The translations under genes and the position numbers were made by a program. From contig QEOQ01000070.1 of the NCBI GenBank assembly GCA_010279815.1, positions 221,177-240,477 on the forward strand: 19,301 nucleotides of DNA, read 5' to 3'. Source of the stretch: Brachionus plicatilis (lineage: Eukaryota > Rotifera > Eurotatoria > Ploima > Brachionidae). The stretch's first letter is position 1. Each line of letters starts with the position of its first letter. Shown here in pieces: positions 1-9,495 of this stretch. The notes beneath the pieces were generated by a model that saw only the letters and a list, made by a program, of their open reading frames with translations, made no database searches and had not been told where the DNA came from.

Positions 1-220
1 GGCCAGAGTCCGCCCGCCAAAATTGGAACGGTTTCTTGGACCGCCCGTTTATTTTTAAAACGGTTATTAAACGGGCCAAAAATTAGACCGCCAAAATAAA
101 CGGGCCAGAGTCCGCCCGCCAAAATTGGAACGGTTAATACGGTCACGGTCACGGTTTTTAAAATTTTTGGCCCGTTTACTGTCCGCTTGCACGGACACCA
201 ACACTACTCGCAATAGCCTA
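1..220. repeat. GC-rich CpG-bearing tandem repeat, about 102-bp unit, cut by window start
   Basis: Positions 1-33 recur exactly at 103-135, so the unit is about 102 bp. The second unit diverges after position 135, where short GGTCACGGTCACGG words appear. The block is full of CCGCCC, CCGTTT and AACGGGCC words and is far richer in G+C and CpG than the rest of the non-coding DNA. Within a unit, ACCGCCAAAATAAACGGGCC is nearly the reverse complement of the stretch near 41-60, so each unit can fold back on itself. It is probably the right part of a DNA transposon or satellite whose left part lies outside the window. No coding potential was seen. Confidence 0.75.
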
Positions 221-760
221 ACAGACCATGGTTCAGAGTCATTTAAGTTGGCCAATTTTTTTAATTATTAGGACATGATCTTATACAAATGCCAAGCATT
301 ATTCTATCAGTATTTAAAAAACGACACGACCAAAATGGTCGCGACCGAAAACCGTACCAAATGTTACCGCTTGTTTTTCAAATGCAACAAATATGTTGAT
401 GAAAAATGGAAAAAAATAAATAATAATTGTTTTAATCTAGACAAATATTTTTGAGAAAAATAACTAAAATAAAGGAAAATTTTGACTAAAATACTGGCAA
501 GTTTCTTCTATTTGTGGATACTTCTATTCGATTAAATACGGTAGGGTCGTGTCGTTTTTAAAATACCCACTGTAACTGAAGACTAAAATTAATTCACCAT
601 AAACATCCGACATATGGAATGACTTTGATCAATATTTATTAAAGAAAAGCTTTGACTAATGTGGTCTTGTAGAAAGCTCAAATTTACAAAAATTATTATA
701 TAAGTTAAACCATGAAAGTTTGATTTAAAAGAGATGGCCAAAGATGATGATGATTCAAAT
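221..760. other. Non-coding, AT-rich, with one small inverted-repeat element
   Basis: Apart from the inverted repeat at 310-566, listed separately, nothing coding or structured can be supported here. The short frames do not resemble protein. Confidence 0.5.
310..566. mobile_element. Putative MITE with 22-bp terminal inverted repeats
   Basis: The 22 bases at 310-331, containing AAAAACGACACGACC, are the reverse complement of 545-566 with one mismatch. The interior is 213 bp, has CpG-bearing words next to the left arm (GGTCGCGACC) and encodes nothing. Size and structure fit a small non-autonomous DNA transposon. I could not find a clear target duplication, so the superfamily is unknown. Confidence 0.55.
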
Positions 761-778
761 GCTGAACATTGTGTACCA

Positions 779-1355
779 GGGTCTACCTAGTCCCCACCAA
801 CAAAAATCTGTCACCCACAAATAAAAAACTTCTAAGCAAAAATTTTTTTAATATCTACTAAAAAGGGCCACTGAGTATTTTTAAGATAATAAAATGCCTA
901 TTATTTACGTAATAAAAAAAAATTCCCGAATTTTTGGAGATTAAAAAATCCAAAAAAATAAAATGAAAAAGAAAAAACAATGGCAATTCATTGAATGATG
1001 TAAGGCCAATATTATATGCGAATCCGACGAATTTGTTAATAAACCTAAAGAAAGTCGTCCAAAATTAGCTGGAAATTGGTTTTCCTTAAAAAAGATTCTA
1101 AATTAATTATTTTATTAATTTAATATTTAATTTTATAAACACTATTTGAATAAATTATATAACAAATTTATTAAACTTTTTTCACCAGAAAAAAATTGTG
1201 TTAACCAGTTATTTGGTTAAATATGTCAAAATATTTTTTTTTTGAATTCCGCACAAAATATTGTGTTTTTTAGTGATTTGTGTTAAAAAGTTTTTGATTT
1301 GTGGTGAAAAGTTTTTAGTTTGTAGGGAACAGTTTTTTAATTGTGGGGAACCATT
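779..1355. mobile_element. Putative non-autonomous element with imperfect TIRs rich in CCCACAA words
   Basis: The left end (about 788-834) carries spaced words such as TCCCCACC, CACCCACAAAT and AAAAAACTT. The right end (about 1300-1355) carries the same words on the other strand: TTTGTAGGGAAC and AATTGTGGGGAACC. Aligned as inverted repeats they agree imperfectly over about 45 bp. A GGGTCTACCT motif sits at the left edge and recurs at 11409 and, reversed, near 9821. The interior is AT-rich and non-coding. The boundaries are uncertain because no target duplication was found. Confidence 0.4.
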
Positions 1356-1379
1356 TATCTCTTTTGTACCATCAAATTA

Positions 1380-2205
1380 TTTTTTAGAAGAAGAAGAATA
1401 CCTCGGTTAATTTTTAATTTTAACACATCTTTTAATACATTTTTTATATTCAAATGCCTTATCTTATAAAATTAATTCAATAACACATCTGATCTTTTAA
1501 GTTTAAGTACCATGGTGTTAAAAAAGTGACCTTCATGGCTCCCTAACTTTTAATACTAGGGATCAAAAAATCGCAGCAAATAAAAGACCATGGAGGCTAT
1601 TGCGAGGCAGTACTGTATACAGCAGGCTTTACAAGTTAAAAATACTTTAACTTTGGTGATATTGAACCAAGCGAAGGAGATAGCACTAAATTTTCAGGTT
1701 TTGATGCTGCGTTTAAATAATATGAATACGGTTTATAATGGCCCATTAAAATCATGTAAACAATTCTTTAAATAACTACCACAATTTTCAAGTTTCATAC
1801 CACAAATTCATTTAAAAAGCCACAAATATTAAAAATTTTCTCAAAAAATAAAAAAAATTTTTTTTTAATTTTAACACTAATTAATTAGAATAGGCACAAA
1901 TATTAAAAATATACAATTTTAATTTTTATTATAACACAATATTTTTTTTTAAGCCACAAAAATTTTTTTGAAAAATAAAATACAACAAAAGACGATTAAA
2001 TAAAATCAGCGATTCAATCGTTTCATCAGCAAATTGGATAACTTGGAAATTCATAAAGAAAATAAGAAACCATTGACAAGTTTATATTTCATTTCATGAC
2101 AAAAGACACCAATATTCGCCCTCTTTTCAAAAAAGATAAATAAGTTTTTGACTATTTTATAAATTAAAGGAATTTTTTTAGTGATCAAGACTAGATGAAT
2201 GATAA
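1380..2205. other. AT-rich intergenic stretch with CCACAAA word cluster
   Basis: There is no supported gene. A 61-codon frame at 1590-1775 has no recognisable family. From about 1784 to 1975 the word CCACAAA recurs, including an 18-bp near-duplicate, GCCACAAATATTAAAAAT at 1819-1836 and 1893-1910. This resembles the subterminal word arrays at 779-1355 and 9200-10060. Confidence 0.4.
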
Positions 2206-2207
2206 GT

Positions 2208-2217
2208 TTTATTTATT
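2208..2217 (-). terminator. Poly(A) signal candidate for the DEG/ENaC gene
   Basis: On the minus strand, overlapping AATAAA hexamers lie about 25-30 bases beyond the stop codon at 2240-2242. In DNA this AT-rich the hexamer can occur by chance, so the position is what supports it. Confidence 0.4.
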
Positions 2218-2239
2218 AAAATTTAAAAAAATCAATATT

Positions 2240-3691
2240 TTAAGTTTGTAATTTTTCTTGAACTATTTGTGATTTATTTGTTTTCTTTTTCATCAAAAAC
2301 TTAATAATTTGTGCAATTAGATCGAAAAATTCAGCTATTGTTAAAAAACTTATTCCAAGACATAGTCCCAAAATTCCACCCATTTCTGAGACTAGCTGTT
2401 CCCATGTTTTTGCAGGCCTTTCTTTGATCAAAGTCATAGCTATATCATCATAATAAACTTCTACAGCTAGAACAGATGATTTAATTCTTGAAAAACTGCT
2501 TAAATTTCTGTTAAAATCATCGGATTTATTATTGTAAGCTTTAAGAATTTCGGCATAGAATAAACTGGGAAAATCAGATTGAGAAATAGAATAACCATAT
2601 CTGATTGATTCGCATTCTTGTGGACATTCTTCAAAACATCTAGCAGATTGAGACAAATTTTTATAACTATTTGAAATACACCCTAAATTTTCAAATTGAC
2701 AAATGTTTGAGTATGCTACTTGATTAATTTCAGGGTATTCACAACCACAATTTATTTTATAAAATTCATAATAGCATAACAAAAGGCAATTTTTTTGTAG
2801 GTAATTACCAAACACTGACTTGGTTGCATTGAATAAGCTAGAAGTGAAGCTATTGCTGTCTATTGTATTTTTGATACACTCACTGTAGGGCTTTGGTAAT
2901 TTGATTGTATGCTCTTGGCTAACTGCAATGTTTGTTTGATGTCCAACAGGTAAATCAATTGCTTCATAGTTAGCATAAGGTACTGTCGATGAGTTGTGGA
3001 TGAAAAGCCTCAGACCGGAAGATGAAATCAAATCCAGTTCATGGTCTGATGAACCTATGTATAATTCAAGTCTGAAGCCAAAAAATAAGCCTGGAACTGA
3101 GACTCTCTTGATCTCTGCTTTGGATCCATTCAAACTTCTACCAGAATTAAATTTATAGCATTTGCCAAAAGAAGGCAAATAAATTTCTTCGAAATCATTT
3201 TTGCTACAACCAAGAGTATTAAATCTGCAATTTATCAGCATTTCTTCAATATTGAATCCCATATTATCAACAATTGTCTTGTTTAGAAGCATATTCCTTT
3301 GAATAATAAATTTAATACTTGTTATTAAATCAAAACTATTAAATCTTTCAACAACATTAATTCCACCATTTTTTAGATTATTCAGTCTTCTAATTAATTC
3401 CAAGTCAAGGGTTGGTTTTTGAAAATTAAATGGGTTCTTGTTGCAAAATGTTATTGTTGGAAACTCTATTGATGTAAGACGATTTTTTGTTAGCTGAATC
3501 TGTACGTCATAATTGTAATAGCTGATAAACAGCAAAGTTAAATTAGAAAGACAGTATGATAAAGATGAAATTATACAAATAGCCCATAGAACTTTAATTA
3601 ACCAATTTTTTTCTTTTACAAGATTGGGTATTCCGTGACAACTAGAAGTCTCAGCTCTTTCAATAAAAATCTCCAAAATTTTCCTTTTCAT
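2240..3691 (-). CDS. DEG/ENaC/ASIC-family amiloride-sensitive-type sodium channel subunit
   Basis: A 483-codon intronless frame reads as a complete degenerin/epithelial sodium channel subunit. Members form trimeric plasma-membrane cation channels gated by peptides, protons or force. The cytoplasmic N-terminus holds the conserved His-Gly gating pair (H19-G20). A first membrane segment spans about residues 33-57, followed by the post-TM1 signature FPTITFCNKNPF (77-88). The large extracellular domain has many cysteines, with CGCEYP, CFEECPQEC and several N-glycosylation sequons. The end has EMGGILGLCLGIS (436-448), including the G-x-S selectivity-filter triplet (446-448), and a second membrane segment to about 465, then a short basic tail. 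Length is normal for the family. The start ATG has an A-rich context. The ligand cannot be told from sequence, and the paralogue (FaNaC, ASIC-like or degenerin) is not assigned. Confidence 0.93.
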   Translation of the reverse strand: MKRKILEIFIERAETSSCHGIPNLVKEKNWLIKVLWAICIISSLSYCLSNLTLLFISYYNYDVQIQLTKNRLTSIEFPTITFCNKNPFNFQKPTLDLELIRRLNNLKNGGINVVERFNSFDLITSIKFIIQRNMLLNKTIVDNMGFNIEEMLINCRFNTLGCSKNDFEEIYLPSFGKCYKFNSGRSLNGSKAEIKRVSVPGLFFGFRLELYIGSSDHELDLISSSGLRLFIHNSSTVPYANYEAIDLPVGHQTNIAVSQEHTIKLPKPYSECIKNTIDSNSFTSSLFNATKSVFGNYLQKNCLLLCYYEFYKINCGCEYPEINQVAYSNICQFENLGCISNSYKNLSQSARCFEECPQECESIRYGYSISQSDFPSLFYAEILKAYNNKSDDFNRNLSSFSRIKSSVLAVEVYYDDIAMTLIKERPAKTWEQLVSEMGGILGLCLGISFLTIAEFFDLIAQIIKFLMKKKTNKSQIVQEKLQT

Positions 3692-4280
3692 TTTATGACT
3701 TTAAGCTGATTCTTAAAAACTTGTTTGAGATTTTATATTGTTTAATGATCGTTTTCCAATTAGAATGTTTAATTATTAATTAGATTTTTTTTAGAAAAGC
3801 TAATCATTAAAAAAACAATAATATTAATATTTTTTTAAAAGAGCAAATTTCGATTCAGAATGTGGAAAAAAAATTGTTCCAGTTAATAAAGTTGTTGTTT
3901 TAAAAAAAAAATTCGATTTTAAAATGAAAAATTTATAAATGAAAGACGTCAAAAATGTTTTAGATGTTGTCTGAAACATTATGTGATTTTGATCATTTGT
4001 AAAAATCAATTTTGGAACTTAAAATATTTTAGAAATTAGATTGAAAAATTAAAATAAACAAAATTAATTCATTTAATTTAATAATTTATTAATTTTTTTT
4101 TTAAAAATCGATTTTATTTCGGATCTTCTCAGCATTATTTAATTTGATGCTCATAATTTAGCTTGTCTCATTTTTAGCAGATTAATTGAGTTTTAAAATA
4201 TCTTAAGGCTTGTAAATGACCTACTGACAAAAATTAAATTATTTCTGGCAGAAAGATACCAATCTTGAAAAAATAAAGAC
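3692..4280. other. AT-rich spacer, nothing supported
   Basis: This is the upstream flank of the channel gene followed by AT-rich sequence. A 61-codon minus-strand frame at 3824-4009 is low-complexity Phe/Lys/Thr and is not credible. No repeat with clear ends was seen. Confidence 0.5.
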
Positions 4281-4289
4281 TATTTACTG

Positions 4290-5395
4290 TCTCTCACTTA
4301 AATGGCTTTGATGGTCTGACACGGATTGAATCTTTCTTGAAAAAAGATGACAAAGAGTTTTTGTCAAGGTGAAATTTTTATCGGATTGGGTTGAGATTTT
4401 TAGCGGTGTACCACTTGGGTGAGTGATTAATCCACTTTTGTTCGTTTTGTGTTTCAAAGATCTACCAAAAAGAATAGAAAATGTTGTCAAAATGTATGCA
4501 GAAGATAATATTCTCATAAACTGTCTTTGAGCGAAGCGAAACTGCAATCAGATTTAGACTTAGTATTCAAGCAGAGTTGTTCCTCAAGTCGCTATTTTTC
4601 AAGTCTTTCGACCAAAAAGTCAAGTCAAGTCTTAACTTGACTCGATTTTTTTTATATTTTTCAAAAGATTATTTTATAAATTTATAATTTTTTGGTTAAC
4701 AAATTGATTCAATTAAAAATGTAATCGTTAAAGAGATTTTAGAGAAAAAAAATCTAAATTCAATTTTTACATAAACTATAATTTAGTAAAAATAAAATCA
4801 GACAAAACATCAACTCAAGTTACTTTTTAACTTTTTCCTGTAAAAAAAAAAAATCAAGTCAAGTCGTGACTTGGACTTGACTTGAGACTTGAGACTTGAT
4901 GAAGAACTCTGTATTCAAGTGAACTCAACATTGGCTACTTCTTTTCAACACATCAAGATCTGTGATCATGCATTTTTGGCACATAAAAAAAAAATTTTCC
5001 TTATTTTATGAATTGCAAGCAGTTATCAACGTCAGAAACCGAAAGAAATCTTTGAGTTATTTTTATTACAAAACTGAAATGGATAAATCAAGTGAAAGAG
5101 GCCTTAAGCAAAGCAAATCAAATGCTAGGTAGCAACAAGAAGTCATTCACTAGTTTCGAATGCAAATTATTAAGATATCTGTATTTAACTTTTGTTCGTC
5201 CTCTTTTGGAATCTGCGGTGCCTGTATTGTTTCCAATTCTTAAGTCTGACTGTGAGAATGTTGAAAGGATTCAGCGCAAAGCTACCAAATTAGTTTCTTC
5301 AATTAGAAACAAACTTTTGAATGCAGATTGAAGGCTTTGAACATTCCAAAACTAATGGAAAGAAGAAAAAAAATTTTACAATAATATAATGTCTC
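4290..5395 (+). pseudogene. Degenerate LINE (non-LTR retrotransposon) reverse transcriptase, split by a MITE
   Basis: Fragments in shifting frames follow the order of a LINE reverse transcriptase. First comes an RQRVFVKVKF-like segment, then SGVPLG (the SGVPQGS motif), then PLLFVLCFKDLP, then KMYAEDN, where the catalytic YADD is changed to YAED. After the inserted MITE come HWLLLFNTS and HFWH, then LKWINQVKEALSKANQMLG, and an open thumb stretch at 5092-5331 with FVRPLLESAVPVLFP and VERIQRKATKLV. Stops and frame changes show it is dead. Upstream endonuclease and N-terminal RT parts were not seen, so it is a 5'-truncated relic. The type is Jockey/CR1-like, not resolved further. Confidence 0.85.
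4572..4911. mobile_element. hAT-like MITE with 8-bp target duplication, inserted in the LINE relic
   Basis: The left end CAGAGTTGTTCCTCAAGTC and the reverse-complemented right end CAGAGTTCTTCATCAAGTC match at 17 of 19 positions. The element is flanked by identical 8-bp TATTCAAG copies at 4564-4571 and 4912-4919. CAG-starting ends with 8-bp duplications are typical of the hAT superfamily. Removing the element and one TATTCAAG copy rejoins the flanking LINE reading frame (LQSDLDLVFK, then HWLLLFNTS after an in-frame stop), which confirms the boundaries. The interior is non-coding and repeats CAAGTC/GACTTG words on both sides, so the 340 bp can fold strongly. Confidence 0.88.
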
Positions 5396-5736
5396 CTGAA
5401 TTTTTTTAGACCATGTATTAGTTGATTGGTAAAATAAATATTTTGATCAGCATTTTTTTTATTATTTCAATCAGTATTTAATATATAATGATCAGTAAAT
5501 TATTTAAAATATATCAGTAAATAACTTACTTATTATCATTTTTTATTATTTCGATAAGTATTTTTTATTATAAGTATCTAATATATGATGTTAAAAAAAG
5601 CTAAATATTAACAGTAAAAACTACTAATTTGTAATGCTGTGTATTATTGATTAAAAAATTAAGCAATTAAATATAATAAAAGGGAATTTCAATCAATTTA
5701 TAAAGCTTTTGTTGACTTCATTTGCTAGAGTCATCG
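5396..5736. other. AT-rich spacer, nothing supported
   Basis: The sequence is low-complexity AT-rich, with ATCAGTAAAT-like words recurring around 5450-5560. No reading frame, element end or RNA gene can be supported. Confidence 0.45.
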
Positions 5737-5782
5737 AATCGGGCAATCAGGTCGAGTTGAATATCGACCTGATTGCCCGATT
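5737..5782. repeat. Perfect inverted repeat, 19-bp arms, 8-nt loop
   Basis: The arm AATCGGGCAATCAGGTCGA (5737-5755) is followed by the 8-base spacer GTTGAATA and the exact reverse complement at 5764-5782. The arms have balanced base composition in an AT-rich surround. The structure sits 23 bp before the readable part of the Tc1 transposase relic. Confidence 0.95.
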
Positions 5783-5805
5783 TTGAATTATTTGAATATC
5801 GTTTT

Positions 5806-6249
5806 TGGGGATGTATTAATCATAAAGGTACTAGTTGTTACTCTATTTATATTGGCAGAATCTATCAGTTTGTATACACAGACACCCTGGAAAATCAGCT
5901 GTTACCATTAGCCCAGATATTTTTTGATCAGAGTCAGCATTTGACTTTTTAGCAAGATGGGGCTAGTTCACATACTGCTCATTCCGTTCGAGATTGGTTT
6001 CAAGAAAAATAAATATCGGTCCTCCTTTGGTTCCCAAGAGCACCTGATCTTAATCCCATAGAGAATTGATGGTCATATATAGACCACAAAATGGTCAATA
6101 CAAAGATTACATCAGTAGAGTATCTAAAAAGCGTTCTTTTTGATGAATGGTTGAAAGTTCCAAGTGAAATAGTCAAGAACATGATTTAATCTATGCCAAA
6201 ACGTGTCGCAGAGCGGATTAAAGCTAAGAGCGGCCATTTTAAATGTTAA
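5806..6249 (+). pseudogene. Tc1/mariner transposase relic, C-terminal half
   Basis: One continuous frame from TGG at 5806 to TAA at 6247-6249 reads as the second half of a Tc1-type DDE transposase, with no frameshift but several internal stops. It starts at WGCINHKG (the family's VWGC[IF]S-x-x-G region). It holds QDGASSHTA, with the second catalytic Asp, and APDLNPIEN, with the catalytic Glu; 34 positions separate them, the D34E spacing of Tc1 elements. The tail SMPKR and IKAKSGH is also typical. The DNA-binding half and the first catalytic Asp are missing, so it is inactive. The terminal inverted repeats were not identified. Confidence 0.9.
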
Positions 6250-6820
6250 AAAATATTATGTTCTAAATTTTGTAGACATTCTTTTTTTTGATAAGTAAAA
6301 AACCTCTCTTCACGACTGATAATTTACGCAAATTTACGTAAAAATTGGTAAAAGTGAAAAGGCCAAAAAAAAAGCCCGATTTTTTGAATTTTTTATTATT
6401 TTCTAATAAATTCTGAAAAAAGTAGTTTCCATTTATTTGTTTATATTTTACCAAAAGTTACTTTTTTTTACTATTTTTTCCTAGTTTTTACTTAGGAAAA
6501 CCTGGTAAACATAGGTAAAAATGGTATCAATTTATAAATCTGTAATGATAAAAACGATGTTGAAATTGATCCCAATTGTATTTGTAAAGAATGCAGTAAA
6601 TGCTCTCAGTTTTTTTTGGATTCAGCAATATGTATCCAATTAATAGGATTTCAATGAGAAGATTTATATTTTAGTGTACCAATGGTTTATATTTTAGTGC
6701 ACTCTTGAAACGGTAAGTAATAAATATTTTTGCTATTTCTTTTTAATTAATTTACTGAAGTATATTTACTGATTAATTAACCATTATTTTACTGGCCATA
6801 TAATATTTTGTCTTTTTTAA
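6250..6820. other. AT-rich spacer, nothing certain
   Basis: Small repeats only: TTTATATTTTAGTG appears twice near 6664-6700, and TTTACC/GGTAAA words recur at 6330-6520 on both strands. A 63-codon minus-strand frame at 6263-6454 is low-complexity Lys/Phe. No gene is supported. Confidence 0.45.
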
Positions 6821-7281
6821 ATACCGTATTCCCTTGTTCGATAATGCAGCGCCACAACCTAGAACACATCATTGGCGCAGGCGCTATACTAAATCTCGCC
6901 CATGTTAAATTCAACTTAACATGTGTTGCATGCGCCAAAACCGTATTTCGGGTTGTGGCGATGCACTATATCCAGGGTCTTGAGAATGGAGCTGCATTAT
7001 TTGAATGATTTAAAAAGAAAATATAAAAATAATTCAAGACAATATTTTTTAATTTTAAATTCTTTTTTATTTTTAAACTTTAATGCCGCACCAAATACTT
7101 AATTAAAAAAATTCTTTTTTTTTTTTAAATATTATCCCTTTGCTAAACTTAAATAATGCAGTTTTGGCGCATGCAACACAAGTTAAGTCGAATTTAACAT
7201 GGGCGAGATTTAGTATAGCGCCTGCGCCAATGATGTGTTCTAGGTTGTGGCGCTGCATTATCGAACAAGGGAATACGGTAT
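6821..7281. mobile_element. Foldback/MITE element with 121-bp inverted arms, TA-flanked
   Basis: The left arm (6821-6941) and right arm (7161-7281) are reverse complements with only two mismatches seen. The ends read ATACCGTATTCCCTTGTTCG. If the terminal TA is the target duplication (6822-6823, 7279-7280), the repeats begin CCGTATTCCC, which would suit the Tc1/mariner superfamily. Inside, 6951-6969 (GGTTGTGGCG...) repeats the right-end sequence at 7243-7261 in direct orientation. The first about 169 bp therefore look like one complete short unit, and the right arm is an inverted partial second copy. It encodes no credible protein; the reading frames on its arms are incidental. Confidence 0.88.
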
Positions 7282-7306
7282 TTTTTATAAACTTTTTTTT
7301 TATTTT

Positions 7307-7328
7307 GCCTATGAGGCTTAAATCAATA

Positions 7329-7388
<60 letters not shown>
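7307..7388 (+). repeat. (TAA)n microsatellite, about 20 units, after a small stem-loop
   Basis: A pure AAT/TAA run covers 7329-7388. Just before it lies GCCT-ATG-AGGC (7307-7317), a short stem-loop, then TTAAATCAATAAA. A stem-loop followed by a TAA or TAAA simple repeat is the usual 3' end of many CR1/Jockey-type LINEs, so this may be the tail of a fully 5'-truncated LINE copy. The microsatellite is directly visible; the LINE origin is inferred. Confidence 0.8.
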
Positions 7389-7797
7389 TAACAAACAAAA
7401 ACTTATGTGTTCGTCACATTTTATTAAAATAAAATTATGTTTTATTCATTTTTTTAAAGAAATAAAATTATGCTTATGTGCCTGTCACATAATTCATGTT
7501 TTTTTTTCACTTAATTTGTGTGTTCTTCAACCTCATCCCTCTTAACTAATAAATTATTTTTTTTATTAAATTAATTTGTGCCATGACAAAAAAACGCTAT
7601 GAAACGCTACATTATATGAAAAGATGCAGCCCCAAGCTTATGACATAGGACAAAATAGAAACTACTCTAAAACAATGCAATTTGCACCATTTAAAAAATA
7701 AGCTAATTTTTTGAATTTTTTTGCAACTTTTGCTTGCATGCTCTGATCAAAAATATTCAAAACTAAAAATGTGCTTTCTACTTAGACTTTTTGTATC
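7389..7797. other. Intergenic stretch upstream of the PRMT1 gene
   Basis: It is AT-rich. Two CTTATGTG-x-x-x-GTCACAT copies (about 7401-7418 and 7471-7489) form a small diverged duplication of about 70 bp with ATAAAATTATG between. No coding sequence was seen. It probably includes promoter DNA of the downstream gene. Confidence 0.4.
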
Positions 7798-7804
7798 TAT
7801 AAAA
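7798..7804 (+). promoter_or_regulatory. TATA-box candidate for PRMT1
   Basis: TATAAAA lies 83 bp before the ATG in a less A-rich patch. It would place transcription start near 7830 and give a short A-rich leader. In AT-rich DNA this is only suggestive. Confidence 0.3.
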
Positions 7805-7868
7805 CCTCTATTTCTAAGCTGAGTTTTTTAACTACTTTTACTTTGAGAAGATCAAAAAAAAAAAATAA

Positions 7869-8927
<1,059 letters not shown>

Positions 8928-9065
8928 GGGCCCAGGCTTTAGATTTATTTTCTCATGTAAATATTTTACCAATGGAAATATTATTCTCTTCTTTTGATAT
9001 AAACTCTCATTTGTTTCTATTCAGTGTTCATGGTTCATGGTTCTTTTTAAATTAACTTGTTTCTG

Positions 9066-9071
9066 AATAAA
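9066..9071 (+). terminator. Poly(A) signal of PRMT1
   Basis: AATAAA lies 139 bp after the stop codon, followed about 20 bp later by a long T run (from about 9089). That is the normal layout of an animal 3' end. Confidence 0.55.
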
Positions 9072-9154
9072 TATTTGCCATTAAATAGTTTTTTTTTTTT
9101 TTTCTTCCATTTTCAAAATACTTATCTGAGAATTTTGAAACAAAATCAAAAATA

Positions 9155-9350
9155 CAAAAAGGGGTGTTTAATAAGGTGAAATAAAGAAAAAATAAATAGG
9201 GAATATTATTTCAGCACAATCAATTTCTGATTAGCACAATGAAAAAAACATTCAACACAATTCGATTTCTTCTCAGCACAAAAAATTATATTTAAACAAA
9301 AAAAAAACATTTAACACAAAAAAATTGTGTTTGAAAATAATTCTTAAAGG
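9155..9350. repeat. Array of CAGCACAA / CAACACAA words
   Basis: Spaced CACAA words preceded by TCAG, TTAG, TCAA or TTAA recur from about 9212: TCAGCACAAT, TTAGCACAAT, TCAACACAAT, TCAGCACAAA, TTAACACAAA. The same words appear on the opposite strand (TTGTGTTGAG, TTGTGCTGAA) at 9700-9820 and 9925-10045. This stretch could therefore be the left inverted end of an element whose right end is at about 9700-9825, with the SWIM relic between. Direct homology is short and the ends are not defined. Confidence 0.5.
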
Positions 9351-9495
9351 AAATTTTTTATCAACACAAAAATATTTATAAAAAAATTAGTTTTTTTTTA
9401 ATTTTATATTTTATTTAAAGATATTTAAAAGTGGAAGTTAGGTAAATAAATAAATAAAGTAAATTTCGAAGCTTTAAGAAAAGAAATTTAAAAAA

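Noticed and set aside
1590..1775. 61-codon plus-strand frame
   Set aside because: No family resemblance, no supporting neighbours, and it lies in DNA with transposon-like word repeats.
779..1975. CACAA word series considered as a CRISPR array
   Set aside because: Words are short and variable, spacing is irregular, there are no cas genes, and the setting is a eukaryotic genome.
4284..4547. 87-codon minus-strand frame
   Set aside because: The plus strand here carries ordered LINE reverse-transcriptase motifs; the minus frame is its shadow.
5731..5790. Hairpin considered as a tRNA or known structured RNA
   Set aside because: A single perfect stem without the cloverleaf, A/B boxes or T-loop sequence does not fit a tRNA.
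6000..6182. 60-codon minus-strand frame
   Set aside because: It is the antisense of the Tc1 transposase relic.
7329..7388. (TAA)20 read as an Asn-rich protein
   Set aside because: It is a simple repeat; the codon run is incidental.
6808..7391. Frames of 66 and 83 codons across the foldback element
   Set aside because: They are the two arms of an inverted repeat read in opposite directions; the second ends in a poly-Asn run from the (TAA)n microsatellite.
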